A stretch of 64,000 nt of DNA from Roseicyclus sp965662675 (GTDB lineage Bacteria; Pseudomonadota; Alphaproteobacteria; Rhodobacterales; Rhodobacteraceae), in assembly GCF_965662675.1 (NCBI RefSeq), contig NZ_CBFIIK010000002.1:40875-104874 (forward strand). The letters are read 5' to 3'. The translations under genes were made by a program, and so were the position numbers. Shown here piece after piece: positions 24,933 to 32,722 of this stretch. The first letter of the stretch is position 1. Each line of letters starts with the position of its first letter. Below the pieces are notes generated by a model that saw nothing but the letters and a program-made list of their open reading frames with translations, searched no databases and was not told the origin of the DNA.

Positions 24933-26588
24933 ATGACCGAGACGATACGCGAAAGCATGGATTACGACGTTGTGATCGTGGGTGCCGGCCCCGCTGGGCT
25001 GTCGGCGGCGATCCGGTTGAAGCAGATCGACCCCGATCTGTCGGTCGTGGTGCTGGAAAAGGGCTCGGAGGTGGGCGCGCATATCCTGTCGGGGGCGGTG
25101 CTTGACCCGGTGGGGCTGAACCAGCTGATCCCCGATTGGAAAAAGCGCGGTGCGCCCATCACCGTGCCGGTCACAAGCGACAGCTTCTACATGCTGGGCG
25201 AAGGGGGCGGTATTCGCCTCCCCAACGCGGTCATGCCGGGGCTGATGAGCAATCACGGCAACTACATCGTGTCGATGGGCAATGTCTGTCGCTGGATGGC
25301 CGAACAGGCCGAGGCGCTGGGCGTCGAGATTTTCCCCGGCATGTCCTGCTCGCAGATCGTCTATGGCGATAACGGCGAGGTTGCCGGTGTCGTCGCGGGT
25401 GAATTCGGGAAAAATCCTGATGGCACGCCCGGTGACGCCTATGAGCCGGGGATGGAGCTGCGCGGTAAATACGTCATGCTGGGCGAGGGCGTGCGCGGGT
25501 CGCTGACCAAGGAGGTCTTGGCGAAATACGATCTGCAAAGCAGCAAATGCCCGCAGAAATTCGGTCTCGGCATGAAAGAGATCTGGGAGATCGACCCTGA
25601 AAAGCACCGCGAAGGCACGGTTGTGCACACCATGGGCTGGCCTTTGGGCAGCAATGCGGGCGGCGGGTCGTTCATCTATCACCTTGATAACAATCAGGTC
25701 TATGTGGGTTTCGTGGTTCACCTGAACTACGCCAATCCGCATCTTTACCCCTACATGGAATTCCAGCGCTTCAAGCATCACCCGATGGTGGCCGAGCTGT
25801 TGAAGGGCGGAAAGCGCATCGCTTACGGCGCGCGCGCGATTTCCGAGGGCGGCTGGCAATCCATGCCCAAGGCGGTGGCGCCGGGTGTGGCGATCCTTGG
25901 CTGCGGCGTCGGTCTGGTGAACGTGCCGCGCATCAAGGGCAACCATAATGCAATGCTGTCGGGGATCGCTGCGGCCGAAGCGGCAGCCAGTGCCATCGCG
26001 GCGGGTCGCGCGGGTGATGAGCTGGGCGCCTATGATGATTACCTGCACAAGTCGGGGCCGATTGCCAAAGATCTCAAGCCCGTGCGCAACGTCAAACCGC
26101 TCTGGTCGAAATACGGGCTGATGGGCGGGCTGATGCTGGGCGGTCTGGATATGTGGACAAACAGCCTTGCGGGTGTGTCTTTCTTCGGCACGCTGCGCCA
26201 CGGCAAATCGGATGCGGCCGCGACTGGCAAGGCCAGCGACCACAAGCCCATCGACTATCCCAAGCCTGACGGGGTGCTGAGCTTTGACCGGCTGACCAAT
26301 GTCAGCTTCTCGATGACCAATCACGAGGAACACCAGCCCGCGCATCTGACGCTCAAGGATGCGTCCGTGCCGATCAAGGTGAACCTGCCCGAATACGCCG
26401 AACCCGCGCAGCGCTATTGCCCTGCGGGCGTCTATGAGGTGGTGCAGGATGCGGGCGCCGATCCGCGCTTCGTCATCAACTTCCAGAACTGCGTCCATTG
26501 CAAGACATGCGACATCAAGGATCCGTCGCAGAACATTCATTGGACGGTGCCGCAAGGCGGTGATGGGCCCAACTACCCGAACATGTGA
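24933..26588 (+). CDS. electron transfer flavoprotein-ubiquinone oxidoreductase
   Basis: This 551-residue membrane-associated flavoprotein passes electrons from acyl-CoA dehydrogenases via ETF to ubiquinone. FAD-binding VIVGAGPAGLSAA is at about 13-25, the middle shows SNAGGGSFIYHL and GCGVGLVNVPRIKGNHNAMLSG, and the C terminus has a ferredoxin-like [4Fe-4S] domain with CPAGVYEV and NCVHCKTCDIKDP. Length matches bacterial ETF-QO. CTTGCGCAAG lies 40 bases upstream of the start. ETF subunit genes are not in the window. Confidence 0.97.
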   Translation: MTETIRESMDYDVVIVGAGPAGLSAAIRLKQIDPDLSVVVLEKGSEVGAHILSGAVLDPVGLNQLIPDWKKRGAPITVPVTSDSFYMLGEGGGIRLPNAVMPGLMSNHGNYIVSMGNVCRWMAEQAEALGVEIFPGMSCSQIVYGDNGEVAGVVAGEFGKNPDGTPGDAYEPGMELRGKYVMLGEGVRGSLTKEVLAKYDLQSSKCPQKFGLGMKEIWEIDPEKHREGTVVHTMGWPLGSNAGGGSFIYHLDNNQVYVGFVVHLNYANPHLYPYMEFQRFKHHPMVAELLKGGKRIAYGARAISEGGWQSMPKAVAPGVAILGCGVGLVNVPRIKGNHNAMLSGIAAAEAAASAIAAGRAGDELGAYDDYLHKSGPIAKDLKPVRNVKPLWSKYGLMGGLMLGGLDMWTNSLAGVSFFGTLRHGKSDAAATGKASDHKPIDYPKPDGVLSFDRLTNVSFSMTNHEEHQPAHLTLKDASVPIKVNLPEYAEPAQRYCPAGVYEVVQDAGADPRFVINFQNCVHCKTCDIKDPSQNIHWTVPQGGDGPNYPNM

Positions 26589-26685
26589 TCGGAACTTGGT
26601 GATAAAGATGCTTGGCGCGGCTTGGGTGCATTGCCCTCGCCGGGTGCGGGGCCTAATCTTTGCCCCCTAACGGGGAGTTTCCTTC

Positions 26686-28386
26686 ATGCGCCGCCCTTTG
26701 CTTGCTGCCTTGCCCATCATCATCGGTCTTGGGTTCGGTCATGCCGCCACGGCACAGGAAAGCGGTCAAGGGCTGGCCGGGCCCTATCTGGCGGCGCGTG
26801 CTGCCGTGCTGGAGGGTAATCACCGCGCGGCGGCGGTCTATTTCGAGAATGCGCTTGCCGCCGATCCCGGCAATCCGCTTCTGATCGGCAACGCGATCTT
26901 CGCCAATGCCGCTTTGGGCCAATGGATGCGTGCCGAGACGATTGCCCAGATGCTTCCGTCCGCCCAAGGCGGGCAGGAATTGGTCAATCTTGTCGGAATG
27001 GTGCGGGGAATGGCCGTTGGTGATCTGGTCGGGGTACGTGCCGCGATCGAAGCGGGCCAAGGTGCCGGGCCGCTGATCGACGATCTGGCGATGGGCTGGA
27101 TCTATCTTGGCGAAGGCGACATGAGTCGTGCCGCCGAAGCCTTCGTGGCCGTCGCCGCCGATGAGAGTGTGGCCGATATCGCCTATACGCATCTGGCCTA
27201 TGCGCGTGCGGCGGTTGGTGATTTCGAGGGTGCCGATGCCATCTTGTCGGGCGAGGCTTTCGGCCCGTTGGCTGCAAGCACGCGGGCGATCCGCGCCCGT
27301 GCCGAGGTGCTGGTACAACTCGACCGGCGCGAGGATGCGCTGGAACTGTTGGATTTCTATACCAATGTCGTGCCCGATCCGGCGATGCTTGCCATGCGCG
27401 CAGAGATCGCGGCAGGGGCCGCGCCAACGGGTTACGGTTTCCTTACGACCGCACAGCAGGGTGTGGCCGAGGTCTTCTATGGCATCGCGCGCGCCTTGGG
27501 CGGCGAAAGCGGGTCAGGCACGCTGCCGCTGCTTTATGCCCGCGCCGCGCATGGGATCGACCCAACCCATTCCGAGGCCTTGATCTTGGCCGGGGAGTTG
27601 CTGCGCGATGCAGGGCAATACAGCCTTGCCGCCGACACCTATGTCGAGATCGGCGCGGATGATCCGCAATTCGTCGATGCCCAGCTTGGCCGCGCCGATG
27701 CTTATTTCGAGGATGGCCGTGAAGAAGCCGCGGTGGGCGTGCTGCGCGATCTGGCCACCTTGCATCCCGGCCTTGCGACCGTGCAGGCGGCCTTGGGCGA
27801 TGCGTTGCGTCGTACCGATCGCTGCACAGAGGCGGTCGATGCCTATACCGCGGCCCTCGATCTCGTCGATATTACGCAAAACCGCTATTGGTTCATCTAC
27901 TATACGCGCGGCATCTGTTACGAGAATCTGGATGATTTCGCAGGTTCCGAGGCCGACTTTCGCCAAGCGCTTGTCCTGAATCCCGAGCAGCCGCAAGTCT
28001 TGAACAATCTGGGTTATTCGCTGGTCGAACAGCGTCGCAACCTGGACGAGGCTTTGGGCATGATCGAGCGCGCAGTCGCGGCGCGGCCGGATTCGGGCTA
28101 TATCGTCGATAGCCTTGGCTGGGTGCTGTATCGTCTGGGTCGTTTCGACGAGGCGGTCGCACCGATGGAACGCGCAGTTGCGCTTTTGCCGACCGATCCG
28201 ATCATCAACGACCATCTGGGCGATGTTTATTGGATGGTCGGTCGCAAGCGTGAGGCGCAGTTTCAATGGCAACGCGCGCTGAGTTTCGCCCCCGCGGAGA
28301 CCGACGCCACCCGCATCCGTCGCAAGCTGGAAATCGGACTTTATCGCGTCCTCGAGGAAGAGGGCGGGGTGGGCGAAACGCAGTGA
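26686..28386 (+). CDS. secreted tetratricopeptide-repeat protein
   Basis: This 566-residue protein has a signal peptide, MRRPLLAALPIIIGLGFGHAATAQ, then helical repeats throughout. Canonical TPR units are clearest at 360-540: VQAALGDALRRTDRCTEAVDAYTAALDL, FRQALVLNPEQPQVLNNLGYSLVEQ, and VDSLGWVLYRLGRFDEAVAPMERAVALLP. It is probably periplasmic or an outer-membrane lipoprotein-like scaffold; no catalytic motif. ispE begins with a GTG overlapping its TGA stop. The pairing with ispE is recurrent in Rhodobacterales as far as I recall. Confidence 0.88.
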   Translation: MRRPLLAALPIIIGLGFGHAATAQESGQGLAGPYLAARAAVLEGNHRAAAVYFENALAADPGNPLLIGNAIFANAALGQWMRAETIAQMLPSAQGGQELVNLVGMVRGMAVGDLVGVRAAIEAGQGAGPLIDDLAMGWIYLGEGDMSRAAEAFVAVAADESVADIAYTHLAYARAAVGDFEGADAILSGEAFGPLAASTRAIRARAEVLVQLDRREDALELLDFYTNVVPDPAMLAMRAEIAAGAAPTGYGFLTTAQQGVAEVFYGIARALGGESGSGTLPLLYARAAHGIDPTHSEALILAGELLRDAGQYSLAADTYVEIGADDPQFVDAQLGRADAYFEDGREEAAVGVLRDLATLHPGLATVQAALGDALRRTDRCTEAVDAYTAALDLVDITQNRYWFIYYTRGICYENLDDFAGSEADFRQALVLNPEQPQVLNNLGYSLVEQRRNLDEALGMIERAVAARPDSGYIVDSLGWVLYRLGRFDEAVAPMERAVALLPTDPIINDHLGDVYWMVGRKREAQFQWQRALSFAPAETDATRIRRKLEIGLYRVLEEEGGVGETQ

Positions 28387-29219
28387 GGCACCTCGCACCC
28401 GCCAAGGTCAACCTGGCGCTGCATGTCACGGGGCGGCGTGTAGATGGGTACCATCTGCTCGATTCCATCGTGGTTTTCGCCGATGCGGGCGATTGGCTGG
28501 AAATTGCGCCTGCTGCCACGCTCTCGCTGCAGGTATTGGGGCCGCGCGCGGCTGGCGTGCCAACAGATCGGCGCAATCTGGTCTTGCAGGCGGCCGCCCT
28601 GTTTCCGGCGGGGCAAGGGGCCGCGATCACCTTGGAAAAACATCTGCCCCATGCAGGTGGGATCGGCGGCGGCTCGGCCGATGCGGCGGCGGCGCTACGC
28701 GGTTTGGCAGCGCTTTGGGACCAGCCACTACCCGACATGGCGGCGGTGCTGGGATTGGGCGCCGATCTGCCGGTGTGCGTGTCGGGGCGGCCAAGCCGCA
28801 TGGCGGGGATCGGCGAGGTGCTCATATCTCTTCCGCCTCTTCCGCCCCTTTGGCTCGTCTTGGTCAATGCCGGTGTGGCGGTGCCGACGGGGCCGGTGTT
28901 CAAGGGCTTGGCGCGCACCCGGAACCCGGGCCTACCTGCAATGCCCGATCAGGGTTGGAGCGATGCGGGTGGTTTCGCCGCATGGTTGGCCCGAACGCGC
29001 AATGATCTAGAACCGCCCGCTCGGCAGATCGTGCCGGTGATCGATACGGTCATCGCGGCGATCCGTGACAGTGACGATTGCCTGCTCGCGCGTATGTCGG
29101 GGTCGGGTGGCACGTGTTTCGGGCTTTTCGCGACCGAAGCGGCGGCCAAGGCAGCGGCGGCGGCACTGTCCGCCGCCCAGCCCGATTGGTGGGTGCAAGC
29201 GGCCGCGATCCTACCCTAG
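28383..29219 (+). CDS. ispE: 4-diphosphocytidyl-2-C-methyl-D-erythritol kinase
   Basis: This 278-residue GHMP kinase phosphorylates CDP-ME in the MEP isoprenoid pathway. LAPAKVNLALHVTGRRVDGYHLL holds the N-terminal signature with the catalytic Lys, HAGGIGGGSADAAAALRGL is the phosphate-binding GHMP loop, and RMSGSGGTCFGLF is the C-terminal motif. The GTG start at 28383 overlaps the preceding TPR stop, so translation is coupled. ispH is at the start of the window; the products feed the polyprenyl synthase encoded convergently next door. Confidence 0.95.
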   Translation: MRHLAPAKVNLALHVTGRRVDGYHLLDSIVVFADAGDWLEIAPAATLSLQVLGPRAAGVPTDRRNLVLQAAALFPAGQGAAITLEKHLPHAGGIGGGSADAAAALRGLAALWDQPLPDMAAVLGLGADLPVCVSGRPSRMAGIGEVLISLPPLPPLWLVLVNAGVAVPTGPVFKGLARTRNPGLPAMPDQGWSDAGGFAAWLARTRNDLEPPARQIVPVIDTVIAAIRDSDDCLLARMSGSGGTCFGLFATEAAAKAAAAALSAAQPDWWVQAAAILP

Positions 29220-29222
29220 AGG

Positions 29223-30224
29223 TCAGGCCAGCCGCGCCACTACGTAATCGGCCAGATCGTGCATCATGTCGCGAAGGGGGTGGGGCTGCAGATGGGTCAG
29301 CGCCGCCTGCGCGCGCGCCGACCAAGCGAAAGCTTCTGCGCGCGTTTCATCCAGCGTGCCATGACGGCGCAACAGCGCAAGCGCGTGATCCAGATCACCG
29401 TCGCGCTGGTCGCCCTTGTCGATTGTGCGCTGCCAAAAGGCGCGCTCATCCGCCTCGGCGCGCGCGATGGCGCGGATCACGGGAAGGGTCAGTTTGCGCT
29501 CGCGAAAATCATCGCCGGTGTTCTTGCCGATCACCCCGTCGCTACCGCCCCAATCGAGCAGATCATCGGCCATCTGAAAGGCGATGCCAAGCCCGTCGCC
29601 ATAGGTGGCCAGCGCACGGACCTCATCTTCGGGACGCTCGGCGATCACGCCACCCACCTCACAGGCCGCTTCGAAGAGCGCGGCGGTCTTGCCGCGGATG
29701 ACCTGAAGATAGGTCTCTTCGGTCGTGGCGATATTGGCCGCAGCGGTCAGTTGCAGCACCTCGCCCTCGGCGATCACGGCGGCGGCGTTGGACAGGATCG
29801 ACAGCACGCGCAGATTGCCGGGCTCGACCATCAACTGGAACGCGCGGGCAAAAAGGTAGTCACCCACCAGAACCGATGACTTGTTGTCCCACAGCAAATT
29901 CGCGGTGGGCCGCCCGCGCCGCTTTTGGCTTTCGTCGACCACATCATCATGCAACAGCGTTGCCGTGTGGATAAATTCGACCGTGGCGGCCAGTTTGTGA
30001 TGCGCCGTTCCCTCGTAGCCGCAAAGCCGCGCGGCGGCCAAGGTCAACATCGGGCGCACCCGCTTGCCGCCCGCCTCGACCAGATGGGCGGTCACTTCGG
30101 GGATGCGGGGGGCGTGTTTGGATGACATGCGCCCACGGATCAGCGCATCGACCGCGGCCAGATCATCGGCCAAGGCGGCTTGCATGCGTTCATGCGGCTT
30201 GGTGGCTGCATCATCAAGGCTCAT
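29223..30224 (-). CDS. all-trans polyprenyl diphosphate synthase (octaprenyl type)
   Basis: This 333-residue enzyme extends farnesyl diphosphate to the long chain used for ubiquinone. LLHDDVVDESQKRRG is the first Asp-rich motif (DDxxD), FQMADDLLDWGG the second, and GGKRVRPMLTLAAARL binds isopentenyl diphosphate. Chain length is not readable, although Rhodobacterales usually make ubiquinone-10. The start was set at 30224 because GGAGG lies 9 bases upstream; the ATG at 30233 is too close to it. It is convergent with ispE. Confidence 0.94.
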   Translation of the reverse strand: MSLDDAATKPHERMQAALADDLAAVDALIRGRMSSKHAPRIPEVTAHLVEAGGKRVRPMLTLAAARLCGYEGTAHHKLAATVEFIHTATLLHDDVVDESQKRRGRPTANLLWDNKSSVLVGDYLFARAFQLMVEPGNLRVLSILSNAAAVIAEGEVLQLTAAANIATTEETYLQVIRGKTAALFEAACEVGGVIAERPEDEVRALATYGDGLGIAFQMADDLLDWGGSDGVIGKNTGDDFRERKLTLPVIRAIARAEADERAFWQRTIDKGDQRDGDLDHALALLRRHGTLDETRAEAFAWSARAQAALTHLQPHPLRDMMHDLADYVVARLA

Positions 30225-30287
30225 GGGCCACATCCTCCCCAATGTCCCCATCTCGACAAGTGCCGCGGGTCTGCTTACATCCGTCAT

Positions 30288-30503
30288 ATGCTGGAAATCA
30301 TGCGCAGCACCGACCCGACCGAGATTGCCTTTGCCTCGGCGCTTTTGTCCGGCGAGGGTATAGAGGTCTTCGTGCTGGACGTCCATATGAGCGTTCTCGA
30401 AGGTTCGATCGGCATTTTGCCGCGGCGCATGCTGGTGCGAGAGGTTGATGCGGCACAGGCCCGCGTTGCGTTGCGCGACAATGGTTTGCCGGTCAGCGAA
30501 TGA
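30288..30503 (+). CDS. DUF2007 small protein (putative signal-transducing)
   Basis: This 71-residue protein reads MLEIMRSTDPTEIAFASALL, then the beta-alpha-beta motif GIEVFVLDVHMSVLEGSIGILPRRMLV, the DUF2007 pattern. DUF2007 is annotated as a signal-transducing domain without experimental role. The stop overlaps the next start (ATGA), so it is coupled to the methyltransferase gene. The start at 30288 leaves 63 bases to the divergent polyprenyl synthase start. Confidence 0.85.
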   Translation: MLEIMRSTDPTEIAFASALLSGEGIEVFVLDVHMSVLEGSIGILPRRMLVREVDAAQARVALRDNGLPVSE

Positions 30504-31264
30504 CAGTCATGGCCACGACTACCGATGCATTTCTGGGCGGGCGTGTCGTGCTGCGCCAACCCCGCGACGGATATCGCGCTGCGACCGATCCGGTGTTTCT
30601 GGCCGCGGCCTGTCCGGCGGGGGCGGGGGCGCATGTTCTGGATTTGGGCTGTGGTGTGGGGACGGCGGCGCTTTGCCTGTCAGCGCGTGTGTCGGGGTTG
30701 CACTTGGTTGGGGTCGAGCGCCAGCTCGACTATGCCGCGCTGGCCTGCGAAAACGCCGCGACAGCTGGTGCCGATTTGCGCATCGTCACAGCCGATCTGA
30801 CCGCCTTGCCCGTCGATCTGCGGCAGATGCAGTTCGACCATGTGATCACCAACCCGCCCTATTTCGCCGCCGGTGACGGATCACAGGCCAGCGATGCGGG
30901 GCGCGAGGCGGCCAATCGGGCGCAGACACCGCTTGGCGATTGGATCGATGTGGCACGTGCGCGGCTGAGGCCTGGTGGTTGGCTGACAATGATCCATCTG
31001 GCCGAGCGGTTGCCCGATTGTCTGGGCGCGCTGGCCGTGGGGTTCGGCGCGGTCACGGTCTTGCCCCTGCAACCGCGCATCGGGCGGGCGGCCACGCGGG
31101 TGGTGATCCGCGCGCGACGCGCGGCGCGCACGCCATTCACGCTTCTGCCGCCATTTCTTATACATGAAGGTGCGGCGCATGGGGTGGATGCACCCGACTA
31201 CACCGCTGCGGCCCAAGCGGTGTTGCGAGCGGGCGCCGCGCTGCCTTTTCCGGGCGATGATTGA
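30500..31264 (+). CDS. tRNA1(Val) adenine-N6 methyltransferase-like protein (TrmN6 group)
   Basis: This 254-residue class I methyltransferase starts with DAFLGGRVVLRQPRDGYRAATDPVFLA, diagnostic for the YfiC/TrmN6 group, then VLDLGCGVGTAALCL for S-adenosylmethionine binding and ITNPPYF at 116-122, the N6-adenine catalytic motif. E. coli TrmN6 modifies A37 of tRNA1(Val); the target here is inferred. It is translationally coupled to the DUF2007 gene. Confidence 0.9.
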   Translation: MTVMATTTDAFLGGRVVLRQPRDGYRAATDPVFLAAACPAGAGAHVLDLGCGVGTAALCLSARVSGLHLVGVERQLDYAALACENAATAGADLRIVTADLTALPVDLRQMQFDHVITNPPYFAAGDGSQASDAGREAANRAQTPLGDWIDVARARLRPGGWLTMIHLAERLPDCLGALAVGFGAVTVLPLQPRIGRAATRVVIRARRAARTPFTLLPPFLIHEGAAHGVDAPDYTAAAQAVLRAGAALPFPGDD

Positions 31265-31324
31265 TCGAAGGCAATGCATTTTCCGCACGGTTTTGCGTGA
31301 CACGACTCGGGTTCCGTGATGGAG

Positions 31325-31342
31325 TTGTCATGTGACTGTCAT
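31325..31342 (+). promoter_or_regulatory. candidate PhoB box (TTGTCAT-N4-CTGTCAT)
   Basis: TTGTCAT (31325-31331) and CTGTCAT (31336-31342) are separated by four bases, the spacing of a PhoB direct repeat (consensus CTGTCAT-N4-CTGTCAT), with 13 of 14 bases matching. It ends 19 bases before the DUF465 start. The 11-base stretch CTGTCATCAAA is repeated exactly at the Pho boxes at 42349. Confidence 0.5.
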
Positions 31343-31361
31343 CAAAGAGGAGAATTTGCCC

Positions 31362-31526
31362 ATGTCGCTTGGCTCTCATCTGCAGGAACTCAAGAAAAAG
31401 CACGCCAATCTGGCCGCGATGGTCGAGCAGGCGCAGCGCAGCCCGGGTATCGATGATCTGAAGGTGCGCGAGCTGAAGAAGGAAAAGCTGCGGCTGAAGG
31501 AAGAAATCTCGCGCTTGGCGAACTGA
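31362..31526 (+). CDS. DUF465/YdcH family small coiled-coil protein
   Basis: This 54-residue protein reads SLGSHLQELKKKHANLAAMVEQ followed by DDLKVRELKKEKLRLKEEISRL, two amphipathic helices forming the YdcH/SlyX-like helical hairpin (DUF465). AGAGGAG at 31346-31352 is a strong ribosome site. Function is unknown. A PhoB-like direct repeat lies just upstream, unusually near the start codon. It is too short to be called by a length cut-off alone but the family match is clear. Confidence 0.88.
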   Translation: MSLGSHLQELKKKHANLAAMVEQAQRSPGIDDLKVRELKKEKLRLKEEISRLAN

Positions 31527-31669
31527 ACCGCCGCAATCGCGCGGTCGCTTCGGAGCAGTGTTGCGCTCGGCGAAAGGCGGCTTTGCCATTTTCGCGGCTA
31601 CTCAGGTCATGAAGACTGACCTATCTCGGTACCAAGGGAAGAACATATCCCACCGAGAGGATCAGATCG

Positions 31670-31783
31670 ATGGATAGCTTTGCACTGACAGATGAGATGC
31701 GCGTGAAAATCGCAGCGGCGCGGGCGGAATGCGCCAAATATTTCTGGAACCAGCTCATGAGCGTTTTTGCCCGCCGCGCCTGA
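31670..31783 (+). CDS. candidate 37-residue small protein
   Basis: ATG at 31670 opens a 38-codon frame ending TGA at 31783. It encodes MDSFALTDEMRVKIAAARAE and then CAKYFWNQLMSVFARRA: an acidic start and an amphipathic helix with an aromatic patch and basic end. GAGAGGA at 31654-31660 is well placed as a ribosome site, and a strong terminator follows 24 bases after the stop. I do not recognise the family. A complete unit of leader, ribosome site, frame and terminator supports a real small gene. Confidence 0.55.
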   Translation: MDSFALTDEMRVKIAAARAECAKYFWNQLMSVFARRA

Positions 31784-31806
31784 CGCGGGCGCAGGGTTGG
31801 CAATGA

Positions 31807-31833
31807 AAAGGCCGGGGTCATGCCCCGGCCTTT
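31807..31833. terminator. bidirectional terminator between small ORF and phaB
   Basis: AAAGGCCGGGG (31807-31817) pairs perfectly with CCCCGGCCTTT (31823-31833) around TCATG. A-rich sequence precedes it and T-residues end it, so it can work for the small ORF (plus) and for phaB (minus), which ends at 31859. Confidence 0.85.
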
Positions 31834-31858
31834 CGCGTCTTCGGATGGCAAGAATTGG

Positions 31859-32581
31859 TCAGACGAAGAACTGCGCCCCGTTGGCCGAGATCGTCGCGCC
31901 ATTGATGAAGCCCGAGTCTTCGGCGGCAAGGAAGGTCACGCAGCGCGCGATTTCGGACGGTTCGCCCAAGCGGCCCGCCGGGATGCCCGCAATAATCTTG
32001 TCGCGAACAGATTCGTCGATTGCCATGACCATTTCGGTGGCGATGTAGCCCGGGCAGATCGCGTTGGCGGTGATGCCGAATTTCGCACCCTCTTGGGCCA
32101 ATGATTTCACGATACCCAGATCGCCCGCCTTGGTCGCGGCATAGTTGACCTGACCTGCTTGACCTTTCTGGCCGTTGATCGAAGAAATCACGATCACGCG
32201 CCCGAATTTGCGGTCGCGCATGCCCGACCAGACGGGATGCACCGTGTTGAACACGCCCGTCAGATTGGTGTCGATCACCTCTTTCCATTGGGCGGGGGTC
32301 ATGCGGTGGAACATTGCGTCGCGGGTGATGCCGGCATTGGCGATCACGGTGTCGATCGGGCCAAGATCGGCCTCGACCTGCGCGATACCGGCCTTGGAGG
32401 CCTCGTAATCGGCGACATCCCATTTGTAGGTCTTGATGCCTGTCGCCGCGCTAAAGGCCGCGGCTTTTTCGTCATTGCCGGCATAGGTGGCGGCGACGGC
32501 ATAGCCCTCGGCCTTGAGGGCTTTGGAAATCGCCTCACCGATGCCGCGGCTGCCGCCGGTGACGAGTGCTACTCTTGCCAT
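31859..32581 (-). CDS. phaB: acetoacetyl-CoA reductase
   Basis: This 240-residue short-chain dehydrogenase reduces acetoacetyl-CoA to (R)-3-hydroxybutyryl-CoA. ALVTGGSRGIGEAI binds the cofactor; the catalytic set is Ser134, Tyr147 and Lys151 (VISSINGQKG, VNYAATKAG). VTRDAM-type sequence (GITRDAMFHRM) and NAICPGYIATEMV are typical of PhaB rather than FabG. It follows phaA on the same strand but is separated by a terminator and an AT-rich control region, so it may have its own promoter. Confidence 0.95.
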   Translation of the reverse strand: MARVALVTGGSRGIGEAISKALKAEGYAVAATYAGNDEKAAAFSAATGIKTYKWDVADYEASKAGIAQVEADLGPIDTVIANAGITRDAMFHRMTPAQWKEVIDTNLTGVFNTVHPVWSGMRDRKFGRVIVISSINGQKGQAGQVNYAATKAGDLGIVKSLAQEGAKFGITANAICPGYIATEMVMAIDESVRDKIIAGIPAGRLGEPSEIARCVTFLAAEDSGFINGATISANGAQFFV

Positions 32582-32608
32582 GGTCTTCTCCAGTCTGGCT
32601 TTGGTTCG

Positions 32609-32632
32609 TTGTAATGGTGTTACAATTTGTAA
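32609..32632. promoter_or_regulatory. TTGTAA/TTACAA half-site cluster upstream of phaB
   Basis: Three half-sites lie in 24 bases: TTGTAA (32609-32614), TTACAA (32620-32625) and TTGTAA (32627-32632). The last two form a perfect palindrome with a one-base centre; the first two form one with a five-base centre. The cluster is 28-51 bases before the phaB start, in the only AT-rich part of the region. A repressor operator is inferred; PhaR is one possibility. Confidence 0.45.
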
Positions 32633-32684
32633 TCATGATACGCAATATTATTACACAAGATTTTCCACCTGCCGCATATGAAAA

Positions 32685-32702
32685 GGGCGCCCGAAGGCGC
32701 CC
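32685..32702 (-). terminator. intrinsic terminator after phaA
   Basis: On the minus strand GGGCGCC-TTCG-GGCGCCC folds as a seven-pair stem with a UUCG tetraloop, followed by TTTTC. It begins 21 bases after the phaA stop and precedes the phaB control region. Confidence 0.8.
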
Positions 32703-32722
32703 AGATCATGAAACGGGTCAGG

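Noticed and set aside
24801..26555. 584-codon minus-strand frame opposite ETF-QO
   Set aside because: Antisense shadow of a certain gene; no domain and no ribosome site.
28266..28382. Upstream extension of the ispE frame into the TPR gene
   Set aside because: Conserved IspE sequence begins at the GTG at 28383, and the TPR frame is intact through this stretch.
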